64,000 nt of DNA from the NCBI GenBank assembly GCA_013176395.1, contig JABMLP010000009.1:558001-622000 (forward strand). The letters are read 5' to 3'. Shown here piece after piece: positions 43,814 through 54,709 of this stretch. The DNA is from Venturia oleaginea (lineage: Eukaryota > Ascomycota > Dothideomycetes > Venturiales > Venturiaceae). Under the pieces are notes generated by a model. That model did not search any database and was not told the origin of the DNA. It worked only from the letters and a program-made list of their open reading frames with translations. The position numbers were made by a program, and so were the translations under genes. Positions within the stretch are counted from its first letter, which is position 1; each line of letters opens with the position of its first letter.

Positions 43814-45466
43814 TCAATCCTCTTCATCCTCATCCTTCTTACTACCCTTGCCATCCTTCCTCTTTTCCCGGTCCTCCCTTAGAGCCTCTATAACCTTTTC
43901 ACTTGTCTCATCCGCTCTTTCGTCCCACTCAACGTCGTATTCCGCCGCAACCGCTTTGATCTCTTTTCGTAGAGTATTGCCCTCCTCTATCAGGTCTTCC
44001 CATTTTCGAACATCGAAGCCCTTCGCATCGTAGAGCTTTGACTGCCGGCGGGAGATGGTGAGATTCATTGCGCTTCGGTAGGAGACTTGTCGATTATGTA
44101 TTAGGAACCAACCATAACCTCCGATAAGTGTTGAGAGACCGACAAGATACTAGAAAGATCAGTAGGTGTAGGAGCAAATGTGAGGAAGTGTCCTACCGTC
44201 ACTGGTTCCATGACATCCCAACCAAGATCCGTGCGAAATGTCAGTTCATAGACCAAGCCCCACCAAACAACCAGTCCCATGCCTCCAGCCATAGCCACCC
44301 TCTTCGCGGCCCGATGCGCAATCTCATCGCACTCTTTTTTGATGTCAGCCAGCGAGGCAATCTCTTCACTCTTTTTCCTCAGTCGCATCCTGAGATAGTA
44401 TGTCCGATCGTTGAAACTCGGGACGCCAACTCTAATGTCTCTGGGTGCACCCTCAATCTCAATCGAAAGCTCTTGTCCACGAGCAGCATCACGGATGAAG
44501 TCGCCAATCTCGGTGCTTGACGACCAACGCACGAATCGCTTCCGATCATTCGCTGCTTCGTCTGAGTCTGCTTCATGGCCGAGACCACTATATGTTTCCA
44601 CACCGCCTTCTCCTGGTCCACCGCGTAGTGTAGATGCGTCTGAATCGGATGTTCGGTTCAGTTTCCCCGTTTCTGGCGCGGCTTCGGAGTCGTTTGCATT
44701 CTTCAGCTTGCCCGTCTTTGCGCTTTTACCTTCAATCATCGTTGTGTCTGCGTCATGGCTTAAACCTTTGGAATCCTTGTCATGTTCGCCATCTTTGTCC
44801 ATTTCTTCCTCTTTGGGATCCTTTCTGGGATCTGCCCCAATGCTATCTTGTTGTGAGTCTTGGGCGCGGAAGTACACATTCGGTATCCTCTCCTTCCCGT
44901 TCTTGTCGACTATCGTAGGAAGTTCGGATTGTATCAGTCGTTCAAGGTAGGAAAGTGGCTGTTGTGGATGGACCAAGAGAGCCAATGGCTGCACATCTTT
45001 GCGATCTTGATTGTGATCGCGCGTGGTGAGAGGAACGATGAGCTTGAGCATGCGAGAAGGAGTAGTAAGAAGTTTGCCTGGCATATAGTTAGACCTGAAG
45101 TCGGTGAGATTCGTCCGTTTGATTCCCACCTTTTGTCATTGCACCAGCTGAGCTTTGAGTCGCAACAGGAGGTCGATCTGAGCCCTCTCGCATCCATGGC
45201 GTCCGTATCTGCTTGCGTGTATCCTCTGCCACTCTTTTGTCGTAATGTGAGATCTCCTCCTTGGTCACATCCTGATGTAAGTCGCCTGCTGGTTTGGAGT
45301 ATGTCGCATCCGATGTAGTATCAATCCTCCGCCTTTCAGCAACACTGAACAGCCTTGTGCTAAATTGAGGAGCCAAGAGACATGGTTGTCGGGACGGGGC
45401 TCGTGGCCCTGTCCTGGTAGCTCGGGGAGTAGCTACACGCGTCCCAACTAGGATGCGGGAAGACAT
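43814..45466 (-). CDS. mcu: Mitochondrial calcium uniporter (MCU)
   Basis: Exons 45130-45466, 44197-45077 and 43814-44149 (517 residues); introns of 52 and 47 nt. MCU is the pore of the inner-membrane Ca2+ uniporter. The N-terminus is an Arg/Ser/Thr-rich matrix-targeting sequence ([18 protein letters not shown]). The matrix domain begins [17 protein letters not shown]. Pore helix 1 ends with [16 protein letters not shown]; the selectivity signature [10 protein letters not shown] sits at residues 399-408 and is rebuilt exactly across the second intron, with both acidic residues (D400, E403) present. Helix 2 follows ([17 protein letters not shown]). An acidic disordered insert (about residues 165-255) lies in the matrix domain, and the C-terminus is a charged coiled coil. 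No regulatory partner gene is nearby. The gene is divergent from the glycosyltransferase at 46320. Confidence 0.93.
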
Positions 45467-46319
45467 TGTTGTATAATGTGAGACAGCAGTTGGAGGGAGA
45501 TGATGGAGGACAAGGACATATCAGACGACTGGGAGAAAGAGACAAGAAGTAGAGCAAAGAAGGCCACGGGAATAGAAGCGCAACAGCCATCGCGCGGCGC
45601 TGGAGATTCCAGCTTTGTGATTGTCTTCAAACAGCAACAACGTCATCTTCATAATTGTAGCCTTGTGTCCTGAGGCGAACATGTGATTTCTACCATGTAC
45701 CTAAACTGTCTTGCTTCCTTTTTCTCCCATCACAATCTCTTGTTCTCCCCAGTTACGTCCCTATTATCAGCCGGAATCGTCATGGAATGCTCAATACCTT
45801 CCTCCTGGTCTCCTCGTTCTACAGACAAGATGTGCGGCGAAAGAGATCCTTTGCACAACTTTCGCTCATCACAGGCCGCAAGAACTCTATAAATACTCGA
45901 TACCAAGGGATCTACCATAGTAAACAGCATACGCCTCAACCGGCTCAAAGCTTGCGCTTGTCACGAGCAAGCAACGTGTAGCTGCGGGCTGTGTTGGACT
46001 TGTTCCAACTCAAAACGTAAAACGGTCGGGTCATCCCAGCTGCCGTGAATTCGATGCCGCGAGGCCTCCCTGCACCAGGACACGCCATCAGTGGCTTTCC
46101 CCATCTTTCTTGTTTACGAACAGGGGCTTAGTGGCCTCATAGACTTTGGACTACTGTACGTCTGTAAGGTATTGCTCCTCCGTGTGCATGGGTGATAGGC
46201 AACAATAAAGCCACACCCCCTCTGCTCTTCCTTCGTCCCACAGCTCGTGTTGTCGCGAACAGTTTCTCTCAATCATCAGCCTTGCTTCAGGCTTTTCCTC
46301 ATGTCATGGTCATTGGAGC
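45467..46319. other. Divergent promoter region mcu / glycosyltransferase
   Basis: 850 bp between outward-facing genes. No recognisable element beyond general C/T-rich tracts. Confidence 0.4.
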
Positions 46320-47714
46320 ATGCTCTTTATTTTTCAGCCTTCCTCTCACCTCATTTTCCATCCATCTCACACAATTCCTATGCTTGTCAGGCAATTACGA
46401 GGTTGCTATCCCATTCTCCTCTCAATATGGCTCCTCATGTCAACCTTCACATACCTGAACTCTCACGGTGTACGAATTCGTCTCCCACATTATTACCCCT
46501 GGACGCGAGGACCTCCCCTTCCCACCTACCGCCCTCGTAGTGACCCACGACCTCCAATCGTCAACAACTTCGCTCTCGCAGCCCTGGCCCAAAGTCCAGC
46601 AGACCTGCCTCCAATACCCTCATTCAACCTCTCGCCGAACCCTCACGTACCAGAAAAAACACCCCTCTTCATAGGGTTCACACGAAACTGGCCATTACTA
46701 CAGCAAGCAATCGTCTCCTACATCACTGCCGGATGGCCAGCAGAAGATATCTTCATAATCGAGAATACAGGTACAATGTCCTCCAACAAGCACGACCGCT
46801 TGACGCTCCAAAATCCTTTCTACTTGAACTACACACGCCTCACCAAAGTTTACGGCGTAAATGTAATCTCTACACCTACCTATCTCACATTCACCCAACT
46901 CCAAAACTTCTACCTCCATCACGCAATTCAAAACAACTGGGACTACTATTTTTGGGGACACATGGACGTGATCGCCATAAGCGAAGAGGATTACCGGGAC
47001 CCAGAATCGGGCAAGTACTTGAGTCTCTATGAAAGAACAGTTCAAGACTTGCGAAAAACCCTTGCGCCTTCCTATTCCCTGGACGAGTACGGCAATGCCA
47101 GACCCTGGGCCACGAAATTCTATGCCTACGATCGGCTCGCTCTTATAAATCGACACGCTTATGAGAAAATTGGAGGATGGGATTTTCAGATCCCTTACTA
47201 CGGCGCTGACTGCGATATGTCCGAGCGTCTAGCCATGAACGGATATTGGCAGGAAGATGCAAGGACAGGCCTGATTTACGACATCGGCGCACCACTCGAG
47301 GATCTGCAAGTGTTATATCGGAGGAAGGCTCCGAGTCAAGACTTGCTATTGAAGGATCAGGAAAACGTTTCAGTCACCAGGCCCTCCGAAGTCACATCTC
47401 CTGCATGGGGACATGAAGATGATATGGCTTCGTCTGCTTACAATGATCTCCTCACCCAGTTGCATACGTTGCAAACGCACAAGAATAACGATGTTCGTGG
47501 GAGGAATTACTGGCAAGCTGAGCAAACCGGAGGACAGGGCGAACCGTTTTACAGAGATGCGGAGGGGTTTGATAAAGCTGTTAAGATGGGCATTGAATTC
47601 GGCAGGGACGTCATGAGTGAGAAGTGGGGACATCATGGATGCGATCTCAGAGCAAATGGATTAAAAGAGGGCGACGAGTGGAGAGTTGAGAGGGATAGGT
47701 TTTGGGATGATTGA
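46320..47714 (+). CDS. Type II membrane glycosyltransferase, probable GT-A fold
   Basis: Intron-free, 464 residues from the ATG at 46320; a second in-frame ATG at 46380 would give 444. A single hydrophobic anchor (about 29-45, YPILLSIWLLMSTFTYL) is followed by a Pro-rich stem and a luminal catalytic domain. Glycosyltransferase-like features are FIGFTRNWPLLQQAIVSYI near residue 118, which resembles the opening strand-helix of GT-A enzymes, EDIFIIENTG, then a metal-binding-type GHMDV (about 214), FYAYDRLALINRHAYEKIGG and YYGADCDMSERLAMNGY (about 295), a usual acceptor-side acidic motif. The arrangement fits a Golgi enzyme acting on protein or lipid glycans, but the sugar and family number are not clear to me. 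The C-terminal 90 residues are charged and variable. Confidence 0.75.
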   Translation: MLFIFQPSSHLIFHPSHTIPMLVRQLRGCYPILLSIWLLMSTFTYLNSHGVRIRLPHYYPWTRGPPLPTYRPRSDPRPPIVNNFALAALAQSPADLPPIPSFNLSPNPHVPEKTPLFIGFTRNWPLLQQAIVSYITAGWPAEDIFIIENTGTMSSNKHDRLTLQNPFYLNYTRLTKVYGVNVISTPTYLTFTQLQNFYLHHAIQNNWDYYFWGHMDVIAISEEDYRDPESGKYLSLYERTVQDLRKTLAPSYSLDEYGNARPWATKFYAYDRLALINRHAYEKIGGWDFQIPYYGADCDMSERLAMNGYWQEDARTGLIYDIGAPLEDLQVLYRRKAPSQDLLLKDQENVSVTRPSEVTSPAWGHEDDMASSAYNDLLTQLHTLQTHKNNDVRGRNYWQAEQTGGQGEPFYRDAEGFDKAVKMGIEFGRDVMSEKWGHHGCDLRANGLKEGDEWRVERDRFWDD

Positions 47715-48214
47715 ATGGTAGGTCGAGGATTAAAGAAGGAGTTTACGACCACTGAGGGTAAAAGAGGTAGAGGGAGGATGTGTATGATTTTGCGGATGAT
47801 ACCCCTGATTTATGAATGAGTATGACTTTCCTTCCCTTTGCGTCTATCTATCGTTTCAGATTTACACTCCTATCACATCTCCCCACTGTCTCCAGTGCTT
47901 GATTTTCTGTCAAATCTCAATTATCACATGTTTAAGTTTCCCCAAGCGAACCCCATCACTGTCACGCTCATCTCTAACCCAATCAGGGTATCCTTCCCCT
48001 CACATTCCCAGTCGTATGGTACGCAGCCCAACGGGTGGAACGGGAACCCCGCCTCAGCAGTTCAGCCTGTACCACATTCCTTCCACGAAATCGGACGCCG
48101 AGTGCTTCATTTGGAATCAAAAAGATACTGTAAAGAATCTCTCAACTTCTCTCTCGATACTCCAGATCTCAATCCCTTCACAGACATCAATCTTGAGCCC
48201 TATCAATCCACACA
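47715..48214. other. Intergenic, nothing recognised
   Basis: C/T-rich; probably includes the 5' untranslated region of the SDR gene. Confidence 0.4.
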
Positions 48215-49203
48215 ATGCCAGGCCGTCTCCAAAACAAAATCGCAATAGTAACAGGCTCTTCCTCTGGCATCGGCCGCGCAATCGCCTTCCTCTACGCAAG
48301 AGAAGGCGCCTCCGTCCTCTGCGCTGATCTACGACCGGAAGCCCGTATGAATCTTGGAGATGAAGGGGAAGCGAAAACCCATGAATTAATCGTTGCCGAA
48401 GGCGGAAAAGCGGTGTTTGTGAAATGTGATGTTGGGAAGGCTGGGGATTGGGACAAAGTCATGAGGAGGTGTGTTGAAGAATATGGACGTGTGGATATGT
48501 ATGTATGCAACAACCTCGAGTAAGAAATAAGGGGAAGAAGAAACTGACCATTGTTGAAGACTGGTCAATAATGCCGGTATCGCCATCGAAGCAACACACC
48601 CAGCGCCCATCCATCTCACCGCCGAGGAAACATGGGATAGAACTATGCTTGTAAATGCAAAATCAGTGTTTCTAGGTTGCAAATCCGTCATCGCCCAGAT
48701 GTTGGCACAGGAACCGCATGAGAGTGGTGATAGAGGGTGGATTGTCAACATAAGCAGTATCTATGGACTAGTCGGTGGCTTCAATAATCGTAAGGTTTTC
48801 CTCAACCCTGTACTCCACTCTCAGTGCTTGGAAGAGACACACGCTGATAAGATTAAGCATCCTACTGTGCCTCCAAAGGCGCTGTAGCAAATCTAACTCG
48901 AAACATCGCCGTGGATTATGCCGCGCATCTGATTCATTGCAATGCCATTTGTCCCGGTCGTAAGTTCCGCTCTTACCGGTTTCTTTTCCTCGTACCAATA
49001 ATCACACAGACGTCGAAACGGCAATCTTCGAAGAGACAACGAAGAATATGATGACGCTGTCCGAAATGAAGAGAATGTACCTATTCGAGGGTCCTGGTAA
49101 ACCAAGTGATATCGCAAGGATGGCTGTTGTGCTGGCGAGTGAAGATGCGGGTTGGATGACGGGAACTTGTGTGACTGTGGATGGTGGGTATACTGCAAGG
49201 TAA
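48215..49203 (+). CDS. Short-chain dehydrogenase/reductase (classical SDR)
   Basis: Exons 48215-48498, 48560-48789, 48858-48959 and 49010-49203 (269 residues). The introns are 61, 68 and 50 nt; every join rebuilds a family motif. Cofactor motif [13 protein letters not shown] lies at 13-25 and an Asp after strand 2 (ADLRPEAR) points to NAD(H). NNAG (97-100) is formed right after the first intron, the catalytic Ser is in NISSIYG (about 160), and Tyr174 and Lys178 sit in [10 protein letters not shown], formed across the second intron. ICPGHVET crosses the third intron, and the end is [14 protein letters not shown]. Length and layout are those of FabG-like classical SDRs. It probably acts as a cytosolic oxidoreductase; the substrate cannot be told. 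Neighbours do not suggest a metabolic cluster. Confidence 0.92.
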
Positions 49204-49336
49204 TGGTTGGGTCTCTCCCTATATTGTGGTTTGTGCATCAACGTGGACGCTCTTCAAGTTGTTTAGCGGTCCGACTGAGTGGCGTCCGCAGTTCTGATCT
49301 ACGACCGGGTGATGTGTTGACGGCAGTACTCGGATA

Positions 49337-50117
49337 GGAAGTGCTACACCAGTTAAGATCAATGACTCTGAATCAGGAACTAACAAGCTAAAGGGTGTTC
49401 CAGCAGTCCAGTACTATCAGAAGTTCATTGAGATTGGTTACCCAAATGGTGAGAAGAGTGCATCCTGTATTCTACCAGGTTGTGTCATACACCATGATGT
49501 CCATGATTACTATGGCAAACCCAGTATCTATCTAGGTGTTCCTCAAACTCTTGTCACTGCCATGAAGTTGAAGTTGTCAAGCGTTGGTCATAGTCCTCAG
49601 TTTCAAGATAAGAGAATCTTGTCAGATGCAAAGTATTGGTGGAGTAGAATCTCTCTTGTAGAGGCACAGGAAGGCAAGGAGTACATTAGGACAGCAGACT
49701 CAGATGGTGAAGTGGTCTATGGTGGATTTGCTGATCTCAGCGAAGAGATCTCAGCGAAGAGATCAGCAAATCCACCATAGACCACTTCACCATCTGAGTC
49801 TGCTGTCCTAATGTACTCCTTGCCTTCCTGTGCCTCTACAAGAGAGATTCTACTTCACCAATACTTTGCATCTGACAAGATTCTCTTATCTTGAAACTGA
49901 GGACTATGACCAACGCTTGACAACTTCAACTTCATGGCAGTGACAAGAGCTTGAGGAACACCGAGATGACACAACCTGGTAGAATACAGGATGCACTCTT
50001 CTCACCATTTGGGTAACCAATCTCAATGAACTTCTGATAGTACTGGACTGCTGGAACACCCTTTAGCTTGTTAGTTCCTGATTCAGAGTCATTGATCTTA
50101 ACTGGTGTAGCACTTCC
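49337..50117. repeat. Large near-perfect palindrome
   Basis: Left arm 49337-49738 and right arm 49759-50117 are reverse complements around a 20-bp spacer (AGCGAAGAGATCTCAGCGAA). The right arm lacks about 45 bp present in the left (around 49,960); elsewhere only a few single differences were seen (such as CTACTCC versus CTACTTC). The arms carry the same protein-coding sequence pointing outward-to-inward on opposite strands. This would form a long hairpin in single-stranded DNA or RNA. Confidence 0.9.
49340..49780 (+). pseudogene. 5'-truncated copy of an unknown, foreign-looking gene
   Basis: The plus-strand frame is open for about 147 codons from the left edge of the palindrome (SATPVKINDSESG) through GVPAVQYYQKFIEIGYPNG, KPSIYLGVPQTLV, DAKYWWSRISLVEAQ and VVYGGFADLSEEIS, then stops shortly after entering the opposite arm (SAKRSANPP). 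It lacks the first 31 residues seen in the other copy but keeps the segment deleted there. No ATG lies upstream at the junction. I do not recognise the family. Codon usage (many A/T-ending codons) differs from neighbouring genes, suggesting transfer. Confidence 0.55.
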
Positions 50118-50210
50118 GACATTGAAAGAGCACTTGCTGATGAGATCAGGATGCAATTGAGCACTCTCGGTGAGTTCACCATTAACCACGTATTTAGAAA
50201 CCGCAGGCAT
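49932..50210 (-). pseudogene. 5' part of the same unknown gene, frameshifted
   Basis: The ATG at 50210 (context CAAAATGCC) begins MPAVSKYVVNGELTES and continues HPDLISKCSFNVGSATPV into the right arm of the palindrome. After SASCILPGCVI an internal deletion of about 45 bp shifts the frame and it ends SVFLKLLSLP. The intact gene would therefore have combined this 5' end with the sequence kept in the left arm. Function unknown; possibilities are an endogenised mycovirus gene or a transposon-borne gene. No conserved domain was recognised. Confidence 0.55.
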
Positions 50211-50300
50211 TTTGATTTGTAGTGACTACTGCAACAGCTTGCGTTGCGATCTAATTCTAATACATTTACTATTCAATTAACATATTTTAAAATTATTAGA

Positions 50301-50591
50301 CTAGGAACCTACTACTCTGCGTCGACGTCGTACGGGTAATACTTCTTCAATTTGTGTAGGTGTGTCATCTTCTATATCCTCATCTTGTGTATGTCTAGAC
50401 CCATACAAACTACCTTGTGCAACAGAGTGGATACTCTCATTGTCTGGCATTTCTGTGATGGCGGAGTCTGATATAGCAAGAGACAGTGTTGAGAAGTTGC
50501 TTATGGCACTCATAATTTCATCTTGCACGGAACCAGTTTCTGGACTGTTTGCAAAACTTTGTATGCGACTGGAGGCTATTTTGGTCGTCAT
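50301..50591 (-). CDS. Small acidic ORF with basic tail, companion of the palindrome gene
   Basis: The ATG at 50591 gives a 96-residue frame with an uninterrupted, Ser- and acidic-rich protein (MSAISNFSTLSLAISD, HTQDEDIEDDTPTQIEE) ending in a basic patch (RRRRRVVGS). It lies 90 bp upstream of the unknown gene starting at 50210, same strand, separated only by AT-rich sequence. A third frame (to 50518, reading FHVLNFPTERKYHFPD) overlaps its start by about 70 nt. Compact, overlapping, intron-less small frames are more virus- or plasmid-like than typical for this genome. Function unknown. Confidence 0.4.
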   Translation of the reverse strand: MTTKIASSRIQSFANSPETGSVQDEIMSAISNFSTLSLAISDSAITEMPDNESIHSVAQGSLYGSRHTQDEDIEDDTPTQIEEVLPVRRRRRVVGS

Positions 50592-50771
50592 CTACGGTAC
50601 TATATATTAGAGGCTTCGCGCGCCGGGCGTCTGGGAAATGGTATTTGCGCTCGGTCGGAAAATTCAATACGTGAAAAGTTATTTCCGGAATCACGATACC
50701 ATATGCAATGTGCGGAGGTATAGGTATTAGAAGATTTATATTTATCCGACTGCCGAACACCAGAGTATACC

Positions 50772-50936
50772 TTATACAAAGTCGATATCTCCATCATCAG
50801 TATTATCCAACACAACGCCTTCATCACTCATCTCCTCCATCATGTACATTACATCTATCAGCTTTCTAGCTGTTCTCAACTTCTCTTCTTTCGCCGCGGG
50901 AACCCTGTACTTCACCGACCCACCAGCAAATTGCAT
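50772..50936 (-). CDS. Short coding exon or mini-gene, 54 residues
   Basis: The ATG at 50936 gives MQFAGGSVKYRVPAAKEEK, then KLIDVMYMMEEMSDEG and an acidic end (DNTDDGDIDFV) before the TAA at 50772-50774. The frame is open upstream to about 50980 (TQAELGFPT), and GTATAAG at the 3' end could be a splice donor, so it may be the last or a middle exon of a larger gene. It is below usual size cut-offs. The amphipathic, acidic sequence looks real; family unknown. Confidence 0.35.
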   Translation of the reverse strand: MQFAGGSVKYRVPAAKEEKLRTARKLIDVMYMMEEMSDEGVVLDNTDDGDIDFV

Positions 50937-50980
50937 AGTGGGAAATCCTAGCTCTGCCTGGGTTCCGGTACTTCAAACCT

Positions 50981-52610
50981 CTCTTCGTGTCCCGTCTGTT
51001 GGTCGATGCTAACTGGGGTGTGATCTAGTGCGACTACCAAGTCTGTAAACTCTCTAGCAACCCGAATCCAGCAACGTCAAAGACAGTCTGCTGTAAGGGC
51101 AGAGTTTTCAGTAACCAATATTGCGTTAAGGGGTAGATATTAGTCCGGTTTGACGAAGTCCTAAGTTCTCCTTTGCTGAAGTAGATGTTGTTGCTCGGGG
51201 TTAGACCTCTTCCGGTAAGACTCTTACATTCATGAATCGGTGGCCTTTGTTATTTCTCTAGAGTCCAGTCGCCATCAAGCTCTTCCGTCTCTTCCTTTCA
51301 CCACCTTCACAGTCTTACCACCACACACAGCATCGCACTCACAGGAAGAACTCCATTCTAAGTGGCCAATAAATGACTACGCGTCCGCACCTGATATCCC
51401 CTCTGGTCTCATCACCATCACCATCCCTCCTCATGAAACCTTCCAAAATAACACGAATGGGCCCATTCTCCAATTTTTACTACCTTATTGTTCCTATCAA
51501 CAGGGCTTATATATCGATATCCATCCAGGTTTACAACCTGGCCTTGCTTCAACAACATCATCAACATCCTCAAACTCTATATTCCGTCTCGCTCAACCAA
51601 CAAAGCAGCATTCCTATCCACTCGAAAAATCCCAACCTCGTACTCCTCAAGAAGTAGAACTCTCCAGAGCTATTATTAGAGACACTCCTACCTAGCTTAT
51701 CGCACCAAAATACTCCACGTTGATAAGAGCTCTAATCCCTATACTTACTAACCACAACTCTCCGCAAATCTACCGCAGCATCCTATCTCGATATGTCTTC
51801 GTTTAATATTGAAGGATCCTCGATTGCAGCAGCTTATCAAGACAGTTTTTACGAGCGGAAATGAAAATATCCACGATAGATTGTGTGGGACGGAATTTGG
51901 CGATGGAGTCGAGGTATGATATGAGAATTCATGAGATGGGAAATGAAGGTATAGAAGTTATTGGGCGTTTTCTATCGGGTGTCCTAGGGGTGATAATGAG
52001 GGGGTATCAGGGTTTTAGTAGACTGAGAACATTGCAGGTTCTTTTCTCCAGTATGGCTCCGCTTGCAACCGTAATCCTTAATGTTTCATCATCAACAATG
52101 AGCAACCCTATCATTAATCCATAAGATCAATACCTCCTGTCCAATATTTGAATTCCCCACTATACGGCTTTACTTCCACCTCCCACCCCTCACGCGCCGT
52201 TTCCCCCTGTAGGTTTGTTTCGTTTCGGCCTTAGTCCCTCTCACTGGCCCACCCCAACCTACTCCCAGATGCCAAATCGAAACCCTCAAACAACGAAGCA
52301 CGTAGATGAAAACAGTGTTCATGCAAATCAGAAAACAATAGCCCTCCCCCCAACAAAACAGATACGTCCAAAAGGCGTGGGAGAAAACAAGAGTGTAAAC
52401 ATTTTTTTGGGATTAACATTTATATAAACCGCGACCTACTTTTTGTCACAAACGACGTGAATTTGGCATACGTACTAATTTATTCTCTGGGCGGACTGAT
52501 GATGCTGTCAATGCCTGTCCTGACCTGTGCCTCTGCGGCTGCTGCTTAATAGTGGGGAAAATAGTGAAGTAATAATATCATAATTGATTAAGTAAATGGG
52601 GTAAAAAAAA
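50981..52610. other. Intergenic, no gene supported
   Basis: 1.6 kb with one Ser/Pro/Thr-rich frame (51240-51695, plus) of uncertain status. The 3' untranslated region of the MFS gene lies at the right end. Confidence 0.4.
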
Positions 52611-54709
52611 TCAAGTCGCTTTCCGACTTTTCCAAATGAATATCAAGGAAATGAAAACGCCTAACCCGCTGAAGCCAATGCCCAATAACCACGCAGCACG
52701 ATATCCCTCCAAATCGTGATTTCCATCACTATTAACGTGTCGTTCGATAGTGCCCGCGAAGCCAAGGCCAGAAGCGATGGAGTATTTCACCACCGTTGAA
52801 ACAAGGCTGGCAGCTTTGCCTTGGTGTTCTCGTGGCATGGCGTTCGAAAGGAGAACCGTTCCAGCTGGGAAAGAGAGGTTCATACCTCCCGGCATGACAA
52901 GGACGGAGACGAATGTGAGGGCCCAGTATGTTTGTTTTGCGGGTGCCCAGGCGATGAGGAGGGTGCCAACGAGGAAGAATACCATTGCTAAGAGCATTAC
53001 TTTGGAGACGTGCCATTTTTTGACGAGGTAATTTGAGGAAAGGGCGAAAGCGATGCCGAGGGGGACAACGGGGAGGAGTTCCAAGGATGCGATGATTGGT
53101 GCCGTGCCGCGGATTCGCATGGAGAAGAGGAAGAGGTAGTAGAGCCAGATTCCGTGACTTGCCCATCCGGCTGCTATACAAGCTAGGGCGAGGAGAGCTT
53201 GTGTTTGCAGTCCGCGCATTGGGATGAGAGGTGATTTGGCGACGTTTAGTTCGATGAAGATAAATGCGATTGTCATGACCACACCGACTATCAAGAGAGC
53301 GTAGACGTAAGGTGTGTTCCATCCCACGAGCGGAGCTTGATTGAGCGCGAAATTGATAAGTAGAAGGCCTGTGACGCCGGTTGCACATCCGAGGAAGTCG
53401 AATTTGGGTATGGATTGGCCTGGTGGTGCGGCTGGCGAGGCCATCGCTTCCGGAATTACGCAATACGCAAGGAAAACGAAGAAGAGGGAAGCAATAGCGG
53501 TTGCCCAGAATGCCCATGGCCACCAAACATACTCGGAGAATACTGCGGCGAAGAGGGCGCCAAAGAAGAATCCAGATGGTCCACAGGCGCCGAAAATCGA
53601 AAAGATCATCGCTCTCTTGTCACCCATTCCATAGGTCCTTCCAATGAGGGCCATTGCATTTGGGACCAATAATGCTGGTCCGACGCCTTGAAAGCCACGT
53701 GCGATACTAAGAGCGATTGGTCCCCAGCTGTAGCCAAATCCAGCGAAAAATGAACCTATCGCCAACCATATCCAACCCAGTATGAATATTTTCTTATGCC
53801 CGAACATATCACCGATGCGACCTGGCCAATAGTTAGCATTTCGAAATCTTCTCGAAGCTGTTGGGACCGCTCACCTGCTGGAATGATGAATGTTCCCAAC
53901 GTCATACTGTACGCCGCCGTGAACCATGCAAGCTGACCTGGGCTTTCCACTTTGAGGTCGTTGCCTATTACAAGCAGGGGAGCTATCGTTTGCGCGAGTG
54001 ATGCCAGTGAAAGGAATTGTGCCGAGCACACTGTCGCAACGAAGAGCCATTCGTGAGGTTTCGACCATGTGGGCGCCGGCGGCCCAGGTGGAGGTCCAGC
54101 AGGCGCTGGTGTACGGACCTCCCTGTTCGATACTGTTGATCCTGTCCTCGGTGTTTCTGACGGAGAGATGTCCTCGTCCTTCTCTTCATATTCCGAGTCT
54201 GGGTGCTCGAAAGTGGACGTCGGCGTTGGTGGTACTGACATATCTTCTCGGCTCGCCAATAGGTTGTGCCTCGATCCCCATGTAGTGGTGGTTGCTATAT
54301 GACGCCGCTCATTTGTTGGAGTTGTTGATAAAGAATCCCTTCCAGCAGTTGAAGAATCGATCGAGGAGTTTCTGTATGTGTCTTGGAGTGCGTTGTAGAA
54401 TGATCCCTGGCTGACGTTTCTGTACGGATTGCCAGGCGAATATGGCGAGTTCTGTCCACTGTATGGAGAGTTGGTTCCTTGAATAGGTTTCAATTCGTGA
54501 TGTAGAGATATTCCTAGGACAGCAGGGATAATTGAGGGTATCTGAGGATTTATTCGTATTGGACCAGAATGAACGGAATCGCGAACCTCATCTGCTTCTG
54601 TAGTACCCATGTGTACACTCGGTGACTTGTCACTTAGATTGACAGACGACTGTCGTGACTGGTCCTTGTTTGTTTCAATATCCAACGTTGCCTCTGTATT
54701 TGTAGCCAT
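52611..54709 (-). CDS. MFS exporter, DHA2 type with 14 helices
   Basis: Exons 53875-54709 and 52611-53821 (681 residues); one 53-nt intron (GTGAGC...GCTAAC...CCAG, phase 1). Residues 1-225 are a long Ser/Thr/Pro-rich cytosolic tail (TNSPYSGQNSPYSPGNPYR). Fourteen hydrophobic helices follow. The loop after helix 2 is rebuilt by the splice as GRIGDMFGHKKIFILGW, the MFS motif A region; helix 4 has ARGFQGVGPALLVPNAMALIG and helix 5 GACGPSGFFFGALFAA, the motif C-like antiporter signature. The pattern matches fungal drug:H+ antiporters of the ATR1 / aminotriazole-resistance kind, located in the plasma membrane. Which compound is exported cannot be told. No biosynthetic cluster genes lie beside it. 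The start at 54709 was chosen as the first ATG in good context (AAAAATGGCT). Confidence 0.9.

Noticed and set aside
51240..51695. Plus-strand 151-codon ORF
   Set aside because: Low-complexity Ser/Thr/Pro/Gln composition, no domain, no splice or start support.
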